From NCBI RefSeq assembly GCF_030813915.1, contig NZ_JAUSUJ010000009.1:162679-226678 (forward strand): DNA of 64,000 nucleotides. The letters are read 5' to 3'. This document shows, piece by piece, positions 36,611-46,618 of this stretch. The DNA comes from Rhodoplanes tepidamans. Its GTDB lineage: Bacteria > Pseudomonadota > Alphaproteobacteria > Rhizobiales > Xanthobacteraceae. How positions within the stretch are numbered: position 1 is the stretch's first letter; the number at the start of each line of letters is the position of its first letter. The notes below the pieces were generated by a model. It saw nothing but the letters and a program-made list of their open reading frames with translations, was not told the origin of the DNA and ran no database searches. The position numbers were made by a program, and so were the translations under genes.

Positions 36611-37882
36611 TTGTACGCCGAATCGATCCACATCTACGGCTTCAAGTGCTTCGGCAAGGCAGAGCTGCGTCTTCAGTATCCGGGGCGCACCGGTACAGGC
36701 GTTTCCGAGCTCTCGAACATCAATCTCGTGCTGGGCGACAACGGCGGGGGAAAGTCTTCCGTCCTTCGGGCCGTGGCAATTGCCATTCTGACTCCCGCCC
36801 TCCTGGATTCGGGGTTCGTTCCGTATCGGCTGGTTCGTCGACCGAGGCCGGGCCAGGCGGCGGTCCGTAAGTCTTTTCTGAAGGTCAAGGCGGTGCCCGA
36901 GCCGGGTGAGCTTCCTTCGGCCTTCACGGGTCGCAAGTCGATCGAGCTGATCGCTCGCCTCGAGACGCGCGGACGCGGCAGTCTCGATCGCCTTCACCTC
37001 GAGAGCACGCCGGATTCACCGATCACGGAGATGCTGAGCGACGACTATTCTACGGCCTTCTTCGTCGTCGGGTACGGGGCGACCCGCCGCGTCGAGGTCG
37101 GCGAATATTCGGAGAGCAGCGCCCGCCGGGCGCGCGGATTGCGGTATCAGCGGATCGCCGGGCTGTTCGAGGACCACGTCGCGCTGAGGCCGCTACAAGC
37201 ATGGCTTCCGCGGCTGCGAGAACGGGACAGTCGACGCTTCCGTGAGGCCGTCGATCAGATCAACGGCGTCCTGCCCCCCGGCATCGCTTTCGACGGCCTT
37301 TTCGACGAAGACGAGGACCAGTTCGTTTTCGATTTCGGGGGTGTCCCGACGCCGTTCTCGGCCCTGTCCGACGGCTACAAGGCGTTCATCGGCTGGATCG
37401 GTGATCTCGTCGGACATCTGTCCGATGTGGTGCCGGGGGCGAGTCGGATCGGCGAGGTCGCGGGGATCGTTCTCGTGGACGAGATCGACCTGCACCTTCA
37501 TCCCGAGTGGCAACGTAACGTGGTTCCGAAGATTGCCGCGGCGTTTCCGAAGCTGCAGTTCGTGCTCACATCGCACAGCCCGTTGGTCGCGAGCACGGTC
37601 AGGCGCGAGAACGTCTTCGTCACCGACACGGCTGAGGACGGAACGGCGACCATCACGCAGCTGCAGGAACGCGTGTTCGGGCGCAGCCCCGAGGACTTGT
37701 TGCTGTCGTCGTATTTCGGACTTCAAACGACCCGGCCCGAAGCCTTTCAGGACGATGCCCGAGCATTGTTCCATCGCGCCGCGAGCGGCGACGCGAATGC
37801 CGCGCTCGATTATCTCGATCGTCTCACGACTCCGGCCGGCAGCGACCGCCGGCCGTCGGGCGGCCGGCGTCGAAGTAAATGA
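36611..37882 (+). CDS. AAA family ATPase, PtuA-like component of a two-gene defence cassette
   Basis: This 423-residue ATPase is of the RecF/ABC-like AAA type. Walker A GDNGGGKSS is at 42-50, an LSDG signature at 252-255, Walker B IVLVDEID at 286-293 followed by LHLHPEW, and the switch TSHSPLV at 320-326. The start is assigned to TTG 36611 because GAGGA lies before it and the protein then begins YAESIHIYGF, the usual start of these ATPases. The frame is open to 36542. It overlaps the next gene (ATGA), which encodes an HNH nuclease. That pairing matches Septu (PtuA plus PtuB) anti-phage systems. The region is less GC-rich than its neighbours. Confidence 0.75.
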   Translation: MYAESIHIYGFKCFGKAELRLQYPGRTGTGVSELSNINLVLGDNGGGKSSVLRAVAIAILTPALLDSGFVPYRLVRRPRPGQAAVRKSFLKVKAVPEPGELPSAFTGRKSIELIARLETRGRGSLDRLHLESTPDSPITEMLSDDYSTAFFVVGYGATRRVEVGEYSESSARRARGLRYQRIAGLFEDHVALRPLQAWLPRLRERDSRRFREAVDQINGVLPPGIAFDGLFDEDEDQFVFDFGGVPTPFSALSDGYKAFIGWIGDLVGHLSDVVPGASRIGEVAGIVLVDEIDLHLHPEWQRNVVPKIAAAFPKLQFVLTSHSPLVASTVRRENVFVTDTAEDGTATITQLQERVFGRSPEDLLLSSYFGLQTTRPEAFQDDARALFHRAASGDANAALDYLDRLTTPAGSDRRPSGGRRRSK

Positions 37883-38763
37883 TTCGATACAACTACGATC
37901 CAGTGCAGGTCGCGGCCGAGATCCGGGCCGTCGATCGGACTTGGTTCGAAAAGGCCCAGGAGAGGACGAGTACTTTCATAGCGCTGGGCCGTTTCCAGGA
38001 GAGGTCGTCGATCTGGAGCAAGGTGAAGCCTGCCTTCATGCGGCTCCAGCACGACAAGTGCGTTTTCTGCGAACGACAGTTCGAGAGCAGAGAGTTCGGT
38101 GCGATCGAGTTCGATATCGAGCACTTCCGACCGAAATCCGAAGTCGCGGTGTGGCCGGACCCCAGGCGGCATCCGAAGCTCGCCTATTCGTTTTCGACCG
38201 GAGATGCCGCCGACGGGTATTTCTGGCTCGCCTACGAGCTGACCAACTACGCTGCTTCCTGCAAGGTTTGTAACACCCGGTTCAAGCTGAGCTACTTCCC
38301 GGTCGCCGGAACGCGCGGGCGATCGCCGAGCTCGCCTCGCGAACTCGCAGCGGAGAAGCCGTTTCTTTGCTATCCGATCGGTGATCTCGACGAGGATCCC
38401 GAGGAGTTGATCACGTTCCTCGCCACGACCGCCGTTCCGGCTCGGAAATTCGGCCCGAGTCGAAGGCGTGGTCAGGTCATCATCGACTTCTTCGGGCTGA
38501 ACGAGAGGGAGCAGCTTCACCGCCAGCGGGCGAGGATGATCAGCTTGTTCGGACCCGCTCTGCAGGCTGTCGCCGATGGCCGCGCCAGCCCGAAGGATCG
38601 GGCGGTCGTTGATCGGATGAATGCCCCTGATTTGCCGCATGCGGGGTGCGTTCGGGCTTTCAGAAGGTTGTGGGAGACGGACCGAGAAGTGGCGCGCCGG
38701 GCCTACGACCTGTGTCACGCCTTTGCGGTGAGCGATAAGAGAACCCCACCTCCGGAAATCTGA
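37879..38763 (+). CDS. HNH endonuclease, PtuB-like component of a two-gene defence cassette
   Basis: This 294-residue protein has an HNH domain at about residues 58-136. A zinc-type pair CVFC (61-64) is followed by the catalytic DIEHFRPK (79-86), a second pair CKVC (128-131) and Asn132, as in TIGR02646/PtuB-type nucleases. The C-terminal half is helical and of unknown role. Translation is coupled to the ATPase by ATGA overlap. The likely action is cleavage of nucleic acid after the ATPase senses infection. It ends 27 bp before a convergent gene. Confidence 0.78.
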   Translation: MIRYNYDPVQVAAEIRAVDRTWFEKAQERTSTFIALGRFQERSSIWSKVKPAFMRLQHDKCVFCERQFESREFGAIEFDIEHFRPKSEVAVWPDPRRHPKLAYSFSTGDAADGYFWLAYELTNYAASCKVCNTRFKLSYFPVAGTRGRSPSSPRELAAEKPFLCYPIGDLDEDPEELITFLATTAVPARKFGPSRRRGQVIIDFFGLNEREQLHRQRARMISLFGPALQAVADGRASPKDRAVVDRMNAPDLPHAGCVRAFRRLWETDREVARRAYDLCHAFAVSDKRTPPPEI

Positions 38764-38790
38764 TGCGCCGAGAGCATGCCGGAGCAAGGC

Positions 38791-39360
38791 TCACGGCCCG
38801 ACGCGGGCGTGCGGCACCGGCTCGTCGGCGCCGGCGATCGGCACCGTGAGGTGATCGGTCCCGGCGTCGCGGCCGTCGGCGAGATGCCAGGAGACCGACC
38901 AGCGGACGTCGTAGTGCGGGCAGCCGTCGCGGCCGGTGAGGATGTCGACCATGCCGGTCCCCGGCGCGTGGCAGGTGCGGCCGAACGTGGTGCTGGTGTC
39001 GACGGAGACCGTGTACCAGCCGGCCTCGCGGGCGACGAACACGATGCTGCCGCGGCGCTCGCCGGCGACATGGGCGGACGCCCGGATCGTCGACCAGAAC
39101 GGCTGCCTGACCACCAGCCACAGCGCGCCGATCTTGGCGTCGACCGTGTAGTCGGCCCGCACGGCGCGGCCGGCCGGCAGGTACACGGGCAGCGGTCCGA
39201 AGGTCGAGGCGAGCCCGCTGCTCTCGACGACCAGGCCGCGGCTCACGGCGTTGCCGCTCTGCCAGCCGACCAGCGTCACGGCCCCGGTGGCGAGGCCGGC
39301 CAGGTAGAAGCTCAGGGCGCCGAGGGCGACGGCCGTGATCGGCAGGGCGGGCAGTTGCAC
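38791..39360 (-). CDS. Hypothetical exported or membrane-anchored protein
   Basis: This 189-residue protein of no recognised family has a hydrophobic N-terminal helix (about 6-30, ITAVALGALSFYLAGLATGAVTLVG). It is followed by a beta-rich domain with an extracellular look: paired Trp, and Cys in GRTCHAPG and RDGCPHYDV that could form a disulfide. The GTG at 39360 has GGGAG at proper distance. An ATG at 39423 would add 21 residues but has no ribosome site. It is convergent to the HNH gene and upstream strand-mates are rsmA and pdxA. Confidence 0.6.
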   Translation of the reverse strand: MQLPALPITAVALGALSFYLAGLATGAVTLVGWQSGNAVSRGLVVESSGLASTFGPLPVYLPAGRAVRADYTVDAKIGALWLVVRQPFWSTIRASAHVAGERRGSIVFVAREAGWYTVSVDTSTTFGRTCHAPGTGMVDILTGRDGCPHYDVRWSVSWHLADGRDAGTDHLTVPIAGADEPVPHARVGP

Positions 39361-39471
39361 GGGCGGCTCCCGGCGGCGTCTCGCGCTGCAGGGTAGTGGG
39401 ACCGGCGTTGCCGGCCGGTTCATGCGGACCGGCCGGGCGGGCGCCGACGGGCCGGCAAGTGCGGGCGGTGG

Positions 39472-40362
39472 TTAAGGGACGCTTGTCGCGGCCGTCCGCA
39501 CCCCGGGCGGATCGGCCGTGAGGGCATCGAGCGCCCGGGCGAGCGCCACGAAGCCGTCGACCGGCACGGTCTCGGCGCGGGCGGTCGGGTCGAGGCCGGC
39601 GGCCGCGATCAGCGGCAGCGGGTCGGGGAGGAGCGCCTTCAGGCTCTGGCGCAGCATCTTCCGGCGCTGGCCGAAGGCGGCCGCGGTGACGCGTTCGAGC
39701 GCCGGGAGCCGGCACGGCAGCGGCGCCGGGCGCGGCACCAGCCGCACCACCGTGGACGTCACCTTGGGGGGCGGCACGAAGGCGGACGGCGCGATGTCGA
39801 ACAGGAGCTTCGTCTCGCAGCGCCATTGCGACAGGACGGCGAGGCGCCCGTAGCTCTTGCCGCCGACGGGGGCGACGATGCGCTCCGCCACCTCGCGCTG
39901 GAACATCAGCACCAGCCGGTCGAACCAGGGCGGCCACGGCTCGATCGACAGCCAGCCGACCAGCAGGGCGGTCGCGATGTTGTAGGGCAGGTTGGCGACG
40001 ATGCGGACCGGCCCCGCGCGGGTGAGCATCGGGGTCGGGTCGAGCTCCAGCGCGTCGCCCTCGATCACCTCCAGGCGATCCGGCCAGCGCGCGGCGATCT
40101 CGGCCAGCGCCGCGACCGCGCGGGCATCGCGTTCGATCGCCACCACGCGCCGCGCCCCTTCGGCGAGCAGCGCCCGGGTGAGGCCGCCCGGGCCCGGGCC
40201 GACCTCGACCACGGTGACGCCGTCGAGCGGGCCGGCGGCCCGGGCGATGCGGGCCGTCAGGTTGAGGTCGAGCAGGAAGTTCTGGCCGAGGGACTTCCGG
40301 GCCGAGAGATCGTGACGGCGGATGACCTCGCGCAGCGGCGGCAGGTCGTCGATCGCGCTCAT
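39472..40362 (-). CDS. rsmA: 16S rRNA (adenine(1518/1519)-N6)-dimethyltransferase
   Basis: This 296-residue enzyme dimethylates two adjacent adenines in the 3' hairpin of 16S rRNA. Visible: [10 protein letters not shown] near residue 25, SAM-binding [11 protein letters not shown] near 49-59, and the catalytic NLPYNIAT near 124-131. The ATG at 40362 overlaps the pdxA stop (ATGA). Last core gene of the lptG-lptD-surA-pdxA-rsmA operon. Confidence 0.96.
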   Translation of the reverse strand: MSAIDDLPPLREVIRRHDLSARKSLGQNFLLDLNLTARIARAAGPLDGVTVVEVGPGPGGLTRALLAEGARRVVAIERDARAVAALAEIAARWPDRLEVIEGDALELDPTPMLTRAGPVRIVANLPYNIATALLVGWLSIEPWPPWFDRLVLMFQREVAERIVAPVGGKSYGRLAVLSQWRCETKLLFDIAPSAFVPPPKVTSTVVRLVPRPAPLPCRLPALERVTAAAFGQRRKMLRQSLKALLPDPLPLIAAAGLDPTARAETVPVDGFVALARALDALTADPPGVRTAATSVP

Positions 40363-41387
40363 GCCGCGGCGGCCGCCCGCGACCGTGCCGACAGCCGCGC
40401 CGCGAGGCGCAGCGCCGCGATCAGGCTCGACGGATCGGCCCGGCCGGTGCCGGCGATGTCGAAGGCGGTGCCGTGGTCCGGCGAGGTGCGGACGAAGGGC
40501 AGGCCGAGCGTCACGTTGACGGCGTCGTGGAACGACAGCGTCTTGATCGGGATCAGCGCCTGGTCGTGATACATGCACAGCGCCGCGTCGTAGGTCTTTC
40601 GCGCGGCCTCGTGGAACAGGGTGTCGGCGGGCAGGGGGCCGCGCGCCGCGATGCCCTCGGCCACCAGATCCGCGACGGCGGGGGCGATCACGGCCTCGTC
40701 CTCGGCGCCCAGCGCGCCGCCTTCGCCGGCATGCGGATTGAGGCCGGCGACCGCGAGCCGCGGCCGCGCGACGCCGAAGCGCTCCGCGAGGTCGCGCGCG
40801 ACGATGCGGCCGGTCTCGACGATCAGGTCGCGGGTGAGCCGCACCGGGACGGTCGACAGCGGCACGTGGATGGTCACCGGCACGACCGCGAGGGCGGGCG
40901 ACCACAGCATCATCACGGCCCGCGGCGTCGCGCCGACATGCCGGCCGGCGAGCTCGGCCAGGTATTCGGTGTGGCCCGGCTGGCGGAAGCCCGCCTGGTA
41001 GAGGACGTGCTTGGCGATCGGGTTGGTGACCACGGCGGCGGCCTCGCCGGCCATCACGGCGTCGACCGCGCGGTCGATGGCCGCGATCGCGGCGGGAGCG
41101 CTCGAACCGTCCGGAACGCCGGGCTCGGTGGCGACCGGCACGCCGAGATCGACCACCGGCAGGGCGCGGGGAAACACCGCGGCGGCCTCGCCGAAGCCGA
41201 CGGTCTCCACCGGGACGTCGAGGCCGAGGCGGCGGGCGCGGGCCGCGACGCAGGCCGGATCGGCGAGCAGCGCGAAGGGGGGAAGGGCGGCAGCGTCGCG
41301 GCGCCGCCAGGCGAGAAGCGTGATGTCGGGCCCGATGCCGGCCGGCTCGCCGAGCGTCAGGGCGAGCGGCGGGGCGGCGGCGGTCAT
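40359..41387 (-). CDS. pdxA: 4-hydroxythreonine-4-phosphate dehydrogenase
   Basis: This 342-residue NAD-dependent enzyme belongs to pyridoxal phosphate synthesis. Signatures are [12 protein letters not shown] near 11-22, metal-ligand histidines in [12 protein letters not shown] and in [13 protein letters not shown], and [21 protein letters not shown] near the end. ATGA overlaps link it to both surA and rsmA, so translation along this operon is coupled. Confidence 0.96.
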   Translation of the reverse strand: MTAAAPPLALTLGEPAGIGPDITLLAWRRRDAAALPPFALLADPACVAARARRLGLDVPVETVGFGEAAAVFPRALPVVDLGVPVATEPGVPDGSSAPAAIAAIDRAVDAVMAGEAAAVVTNPIAKHVLYQAGFRQPGHTEYLAELAGRHVGATPRAVMMLWSPALAVVPVTIHVPLSTVPVRLTRDLIVETGRIVARDLAERFGVARPRLAVAGLNPHAGEGGALGAEDEAVIAPAVADLVAEGIAARGPLPADTLFHEAARKTYDAALCMYHDQALIPIKTLSFHDAVNVTLGLPFVRTSPDHGTAFDIAGTGRADPSSLIAALRLAARLSARSRAAAAA

Positions 41388-42349
41388 TTCCGCTCGATCA
41401 TGGCGCTGCGCCGCAGCTCGGCGAGCAGCTTCTTCGACTTGGCCTGGAACGTGTCGGTGAACAGCTGGGCCCGCACCTCCTTGAGCACCGGCGCGTCGAC
41501 CTTGACCTCGCGCTTGGCGCAGACCGCGAACATCTCGATGCCGTTCGGCGTGGTCTCCGGGCTGGTGAGGCGGCCGACGCCGGTCTTGTCGAGGATCTCG
41601 CGCAGGGCCGGCGGCAGGTCGGTCGAGGTCTTGACGATCTGCTCGCGCACCGCGACCTCGCGGAGGTGGCGCGCGAAGGGCAGGCCGGTGTCGCAGCTGT
41701 CGAAGCGGGCGCGCAGCGCCTCGGCGTCGCGGCGGCGCTGGTCGGCGGCGCCGCCCTTCGGCACCACGAACAGGATCGGCCGCAGCACGTATTCGGTCGC
41801 CGCGATCTTGTCGGCGACCGGCTCGTCGCCCTTCCGCTTGGCCTCGGCGGCGGCGAGCACGTCGCGGTCGCGGAACTGGAAGCTCGACTGGTACTTGCCG
41901 CGCACCAGCTGCTGCCAGGTGATGTCGGCGCGGATGCGCGACTTCAGGGTGCCGGCCTGCACGCCGCTGTTGGCGAGCGTGGCGGTGAGCTGCTCGGGCG
42001 TCATCCGCATGCGCTTGGCCATGTCGGCGAAGGAGGAGTCGACGTCGGAGTCGCTGATGTCGAGCCGGTAGCGGCGCCCGGCGTGGATCTTGATCCGCTC
42101 GTCGATCAGCTCCTCGACGACCTCCTGGCGGCCCGGCGTCTTGCGCGTCACCAGGGTGGTGAACTTCTGGCGCTGGTCGATGTCGAACGAGGTGATCGGA
42201 TCGCCGTTGACCATCACGACGACGGTCTGGGCGGCGACCGGGGCGACGGTGCCGTCCGCGAGCGTGATCGCCAGGGCACCGGCGAGGGCGCCCAGTACCA
42301 GGGTCAGTCGCGTGCGAGCCGGTCGGTTACGAGCCATGGCACCGTTCAT
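41384..42349 (-). CDS. surA: SurA-like periplasmic chaperone / peptidylprolyl isomerase
   Basis: This 321-residue protein has a signal peptide (about 1-41, ending AAQT). A SurA N-terminal chaperone domain follows (about 42-165, [32 protein letters not shown]), then one parvulin-type region (about 180-290) lacking an obvious complete catalytic set, and the C-terminal helix. It guides outer-membrane barrels, including LptD encoded just upstream. An ATG at 42337 (MARNRP) is a slightly shorter alternative. Confidence 0.85.
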   Translation of the reverse strand: MNGAMARNRPARTRLTLVLGALAGALAITLADGTVAPVAAQTVVVMVNGDPITSFDIDQRQKFTTLVTRKTPGRQEVVEELIDERIKIHAGRRYRLDISDSDVDSSFADMAKRMRMTPEQLTATLANSGVQAGTLKSRIRADITWQQLVRGKYQSSFQFRDRDVLAAAEAKRKGDEPVADKIAATEYVLRPILFVVPKGGAADQRRRDAEALRARFDSCDTGLPFARHLREVAVREQIVKTSTDLPPALREILDKTGVGRLTSPETTPNGIEMFAVCAKREVKVDAPVLKEVRAQLFTDTFQAKSKKLLAELRRSAMIERK

Positions 42350-42476
42350 CCGATGTCGAGCGTTGGTCCCCGGGACCCGGATGGGTCCGGCGATGCCGCC
42401 GTCGGGCGCAGCCGAAGCCGCGGCCCCGCGGACGGCACCGTGCCTGGACGAGGCTTAGGGGCGGAAATGGGCGAAA

Positions 42477-45008
42477 TTATTGTGTCGTGCCGAGCGACGA
42501 GATGGTGGAGGACGAGCTCGAGCTCGACGTCGAGCCGATGGTGCGCAGCCCGATCTGCAGCATGACGGTGTGGTTCGACGTCACGTTGCCGCTGTACGTG
42601 TAGTCGGTGATGTAGTTCAGCCCGATCAGGAAGCAGTCGTCCATGTAGCCGAGCCCGACCCGGGTCTGGCTGACCTTGTTGTGCTGGATGTCGTAGCGGG
42701 CGGCGCCGTTGACCACCCAGTTGGCGTCGAGCTTGACCGAGCCGCTGCCCAGCACGCCCTCGCGCCGCTCCAGGAAGCCGAGCTCCGGCTGCTCCGCGTA
42801 GTTGCCGTACATCAGCGACACGTTCCAGCGGTCGACGGACATCCGGCCCTCGACCTCGAGGCGCTGGAGGGTGAGGTCCTCCTCGTCGAACCGATAGCGC
42901 GAGATCACGCTGAAGATGCGGTTCGGCGTGTAGGCGAAGCGGGCCACGTAGTCGGAGGCGCGCTTGTCGAGGCCGGAGTCGAGACCCGTGTTGGATGTGT
43001 CGCCGACCGCGAAGGAGTTCGTCCCGAACAGGTGATAGGACTGGCCGACCAGCATGTTGACGGCACCGGCCCCGTTCACCTGGGCGGTGTATTGCAGGCC
43101 GTAATTGGCGCGGCCGCCGCCCTCGGCGCGGTCCCAGCCGGAGAACTTGTCGACCCGGAACAGGTTCGAGTCGTCGAACACCAGGCTCTGGGCGTCCTCG
43201 TTCGGCAGCTTGCCGATGTTGCTCTCGTTCGGGCGGGCGATGACCTGGGCGATCGGCTCCAGCGTCTGGGTGCCCCAGGAATGGACCGAGATCAGCGGCA
43301 GGCGATACTCGAGGCCGACCGTCGGCATCACCCGCAGCTCGGAGGAGTCGCCGGTCTGGATGAAGTTGCCGACGCTGGTGTCGCCCGAGTTCACGTGCAC
43401 CTGGGCCGCGTCGGCGCGCAGCGAGGCGAACGGGATGAACACGTTGCCGAAGGAGTCGACGTAGCGGGTGCGCCAGTCGACCTCGGCCGAGAAGCGCGAA
43501 TAGGTGCCCGGGATGCCGCGCAGCAGGCAGTCCTTGGCGGTCTTGGCGGTGTCGGCCGAGCTGCTGCACAGGCCGGTGTTGTAGGCGGCCTGGCTGATCG
43601 CGTTGTACTCGGCCTGCTCGCGCGACAGGCTGGTCAGGTTGGCCCGGTAGCCGAGCTCGCCGCCGAACACCGACTGGCCGAGGATGTTGCTGTAGTCCAT
43701 CACCGGATGGACGACCGGCAGGGTCTTCTGCACGTCGGATTCGGAGAATCCGTAGAAGTGCATCGCCCGGATGTCGAAATAGCTGCGGTCGCCGCGCCCG
43801 GTGAGGAACAGTTGCGACACGCCCTCGGTCAGGTTGCTGAAGAACTCGCTCCCGGTGCGGCTCTGCAGCGACTTGATCTTGTAGTTGTCGAAGAAGGTCG
43901 GATCCGTGATCAGGATGCCGTCGAAGCCCCAGGTCCAGCGCGGCGACAGGTTGAAGCGGCCGGTCGTCTCGATGCTGCCGCGGAAGTCGCGGAAGCCGGG
44001 CGCGTCGTTGCCGTAGGTCCGCTGGAAGTAGTCCTTGTCGGCCTGGAAGATGCCGGCGCCCTTGATCGAGTAGTAGCCGTCCTCGAGCCGGTGACGCCAC
44101 TCGCCCTGCATCAGCAGGCCCTGCTTGGTCATCACCCGGGGCGAGACCGTCAGGTCGTAGTTGGGGGCGAGCGCGAAGTAGTAGGGCGTCTCCAGGCCGT
44201 AGCCGTAGATCGTGCTCGTGGTGGCGAGCGGCATCAGGAAGCCGCTCTTGCGCTTCACGGTCGGGTCTGGCGCCGCGAAATACGGCATGTAGGCGAGCGG
44301 GACGCCGAAGAACTCGATCTTCGCGTCCTCGAAATAGACCATCTTCTCGTTCTGGTCGTGGATGATCCGCGCCGCCTTCACCTGCCACAGCGGCGGCTTC
44401 TGCGGGTTCTCCTTGCACGCCTCGCAGGCCGTGTAGACGCCGCTCTCGAAGACCGTGTAGTTGCCGCCCGAGCGCTGGCCGCGGGCGGCCGCGAAGCGGG
44501 TCTGGTCGGGGGTCTCGATGCGCAGCGAATCGATGAAGCCGTCGCGATAGTCGTCGGTCAGGTCGATCAGCGAGCCGTAGGTGATCTTGCCGTCCGGCTC
44601 GGTCAGCCGGACGTTGCCCTCGGCCTGCAGGTGCTTGGTCTTCTGGTCGTAGACGACCCGGTCGGCCTCGATGGTCGAGCCCTTGTAGTAGATCTGCACG
44701 TTGCCGGACGCGACCACCCGCTCGTTGGTGTAGTCGTACTGGATCTCGGCCGCCTGCACGAGCATCTGCGGGTCGGCGACCGGCGCCGCCTTCGGCTGCG
44801 CGGGGCGGACCTGCGAGCGGAAGTCGAGCGTCTGGGCGTCGGCCGGGGCGACGCCGAGCGCCAGCGTGCCGGCCAGCACGGCGAGCGCCGACGCGGCGGC
44901 GAGCAGCCGCGAGCGCAGCCGCACCGCGATCGGCAGGGACGCGGTCGACAGGGACGCGGTCGCCATGGACGACGTCGTCAGGGACGGGGTCGGACGCACG
45001 GCCGGCAT
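42477..45008 (-). CDS. lptD: LPS-assembly outer membrane protein LptD
   Basis: This 843-residue outer-membrane barrel inserts lipopolysaccharide into the outer leaflet with LptE. A signal peptide (about 1-59, ending ADAQT) is followed by an N-terminal OstA/LptA-like domain (about 85-190; VVASGNVQIYYKGSTIEADRV and AEGNVRLTEPDG). The barrel runs from about 235 to the end with many aromatic alternating strands and PYF, FLMP and YYFAL segments. Two Cys pairs (TACEACK and CSSS...DCLL) may form the maturation disulfides. A Ser-rich C-terminal tail is unusual. Its ATG overlaps the lptG stop (TGATG). Confidence 0.95.
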   Translation of the reverse strand: MPAVRPTPSLTTSSMATASLSTASLPIAVRLRSRLLAAASALAVLAGTLALGVAPADAQTLDFRSQVRPAQPKAAPVADPQMLVQAAEIQYDYTNERVVASGNVQIYYKGSTIEADRVVYDQKTKHLQAEGNVRLTEPDGKITYGSLIDLTDDYRDGFIDSLRIETPDQTRFAAARGQRSGGNYTVFESGVYTACEACKENPQKPPLWQVKAARIIHDQNEKMVYFEDAKIEFFGVPLAYMPYFAAPDPTVKRKSGFLMPLATTSTIYGYGLETPYYFALAPNYDLTVSPRVMTKQGLLMQGEWRHRLEDGYYSIKGAGIFQADKDYFQRTYGNDAPGFRDFRGSIETTGRFNLSPRWTWGFDGILITDPTFFDNYKIKSLQSRTGSEFFSNLTEGVSQLFLTGRGDRSYFDIRAMHFYGFSESDVQKTLPVVHPVMDYSNILGQSVFGGELGYRANLTSLSREQAEYNAISQAAYNTGLCSSSADTAKTAKDCLLRGIPGTYSRFSAEVDWRTRYVDSFGNVFIPFASLRADAAQVHVNSGDTSVGNFIQTGDSSELRVMPTVGLEYRLPLISVHSWGTQTLEPIAQVIARPNESNIGKLPNEDAQSLVFDDSNLFRVDKFSGWDRAEGGGRANYGLQYTAQVNGAGAVNMLVGQSYHLFGTNSFAVGDTSNTGLDSGLDKRASDYVARFAYTPNRIFSVISRYRFDEEDLTLQRLEVEGRMSVDRWNVSLMYGNYAEQPELGFLERREGVLGSGSVKLDANWVVNGAARYDIQHNKVSQTRVGLGYMDDCFLIGLNYITDYTYSGNVTSNHTVMLQIGLRTIGSTSSSSSSSTISSLGTTQ

Positions 45009-46102
45009 CAACCGTCCTCCTGGTACAGCAGGGGCACGAGGCCGGTGAGGACGCCGATGATCACGGGGAGCCAGGCGGCGGCGGCCGGGTGCATCAGCTC
45101 GGCCTTGCTCAGGTCCTCGGTGACCTTGGACAGAACGTAGAGCAGGAAGCCGGCGACGATGCCGCTCAGCACCATCTTCTGGACGCCGCCGAAGCGGAAG
45201 AACCGCAGCGAGAAGGCGGCGGCCACCAGCACCATGGCGGCGAGCAGCGCCGGCCGCGAGATCAGCTTCTGGTACTGCAGCCGGTAGCCCGCGGCGGCGA
45301 GACCGGCATGGTCGGCCATCTCGATGAAGAACGGCAGGTCCCAGAACGACACCGTCTCCGGGGTGGCGAAGGTCTCGCGCACCTGGGCGAGGGTGAGGTT
45401 GGTCTTCAGCCGGTAGTCCTGCAGCCGCTCGGGCGGCGCGTCGACCGGGTAGCGCCGGGCGTCGACCAGCCGCCAGTGGCCCTCCTCGAGCATGGCGATC
45501 TTGGCCTCTGTCCGCTCGACGAAGCGGCCGGCCTGGTCGTACATGAAGACCGTCACGCCGCCGAGCCGCACGCCCTGGTCGGTGCTGGAGACGGCGTTGA
45601 TGATCGACTGGCCGTCGACGCTCTTCTGTCGCACCCAGAAGCCGGTGCCGGTGGCCTGCAGGCCGGAATGCTGGGCGTTGTTGAAGGCGCGGTCCTCGAG
45701 CCGCTTGGACTGCTCCTGCAGCATCGCCGCGATCGGGTTGTAGACGGCGGTCGCGACGGCGCCGACGAGCAGCGCGGCGATCACGGCCGGTGCGACGAAC
45801 TGCCAGGCCGACATGCCGGCCGAGCGCGCCACCACCAGCTCCAGCCGGCGCGACAGGTTCAGGTAGCACAGCATGGCGCCCACCAGCACGGCGAACGGCA
45901 TGATGCGTTCCATGATCTGCGGGACGCGCGTCACCGAGATGCCGGCCGCGAGCAGGGCGGAGGCGTTGGCCTCGCCGGCGCTGCGCCGCATCAGCTCGAT
46001 GTAGTCGACCAGGAGGACGAGCCCGAACACGCCGACGAACACGGTGAGAGAGGCGCCCAGGAAGCGCCTTCCAAAATAGCGCGAGAGTCGACCCGCCACC
46101 AT
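45008..46102 (-). CDS. lptG: LPS export ABC transporter permease LptG
   Basis: This 364-residue inner-membrane permease helps extract LPS for the trans-envelope bridge. It has an N-terminal helix pair (about 14-35, 60-85), a periplasmic beta-jellyroll domain (about 130-265) and three to four C-terminal helices. LELVVARSAGMSAWQF near 88-103 is the coupling-helix region, and FWDLPFFIEMADHAG marks LptG rather than LptF. LptFG normally works as a heterodimer and lptF normally lies directly upstream, but here the 516-bp space up to pepA holds no such gene. Confidence 0.93.
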   Translation of the reverse strand: MVAGRLSRYFGRRFLGASLTVFVGVFGLVLLVDYIELMRRSAGEANASALLAAGISVTRVPQIMERIMPFAVLVGAMLCYLNLSRRLELVVARSAGMSAWQFVAPAVIAALLVGAVATAVYNPIAAMLQEQSKRLEDRAFNNAQHSGLQATGTGFWVRQKSVDGQSIINAVSSTDQGVRLGGVTVFMYDQAGRFVERTEAKIAMLEEGHWRLVDARRYPVDAPPERLQDYRLKTNLTLAQVRETFATPETVSFWDLPFFIEMADHAGLAAAGYRLQYQKLISRPALLAAMVLVAAAFSLRFFRFGGVQKMVLSGIVAGFLLYVLSKVTEDLSKAELMHPAAAAWLPVIIGVLTGLVPLLYQEDG

Positions 46103-46618
46103 TCGCTACGCTCTCACGGTCCGACCGGCAGGCCGACCGGCCCGCCGGGCTGAAGGTGTCCACGATCGGACGAAACGACGGATGCCGGCCCCCGCCGAAC
46201 GGGTGCACGCGATTCGGACGCGCTCCGATCGGACCGGCTCGCGGCGGACGCAGGCGACAGCCCGCGCGCCCCGACGGAGCGTCCGTTCGGCCCGAATCCG
46301 ATGCGGCCGGTCGATGTCACCATTCCCCCCACGTTCCCGGCTCCCCCGAGCCGTCGAGCCTGCGGCGCCCGCCGTCCGGCGGCCGACCGCAAGGTCCCAG
46401 GATACACGAGATTGGCGGGCCGATCTGTCGACAAAAAGGCCGTTCCTCTCCTCGCGCCCCTGGCAGCCCCTCGGTGTGGTTAACCGAGTGTCACAGCGGG
46501 GACTCTGTAATGCTATGCCAAGCTTTCGGTCACGGGTCACTACCGCGACAGGGGAATTGCTGGCACCGTGGCCCCGAGGCCACAGAATCGGGGCCGACGG
46601 ATCAAGAGGATAGCTGGA
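46103..46618. other. Divergent intergenic region lptG / pepA, lacking lptF
   Basis: No gene or recognisable lptF remnant was found in any frame. Bases 46474-46545 are A+T-enriched and probably hold promoter elements. An 8-bp inverted repeat GGCCCCGA/TCGGGGCC (46570-46595) lies just before the pepA start and could form a leader hairpin. Confidence 0.6.

Noticed and set aside
46103..46618. Hidden or frameshifted lptF
   Set aside because: All frames in the gap were read; none shows permease-like hydrophobic helices, and 516 bp is too short for the gene.
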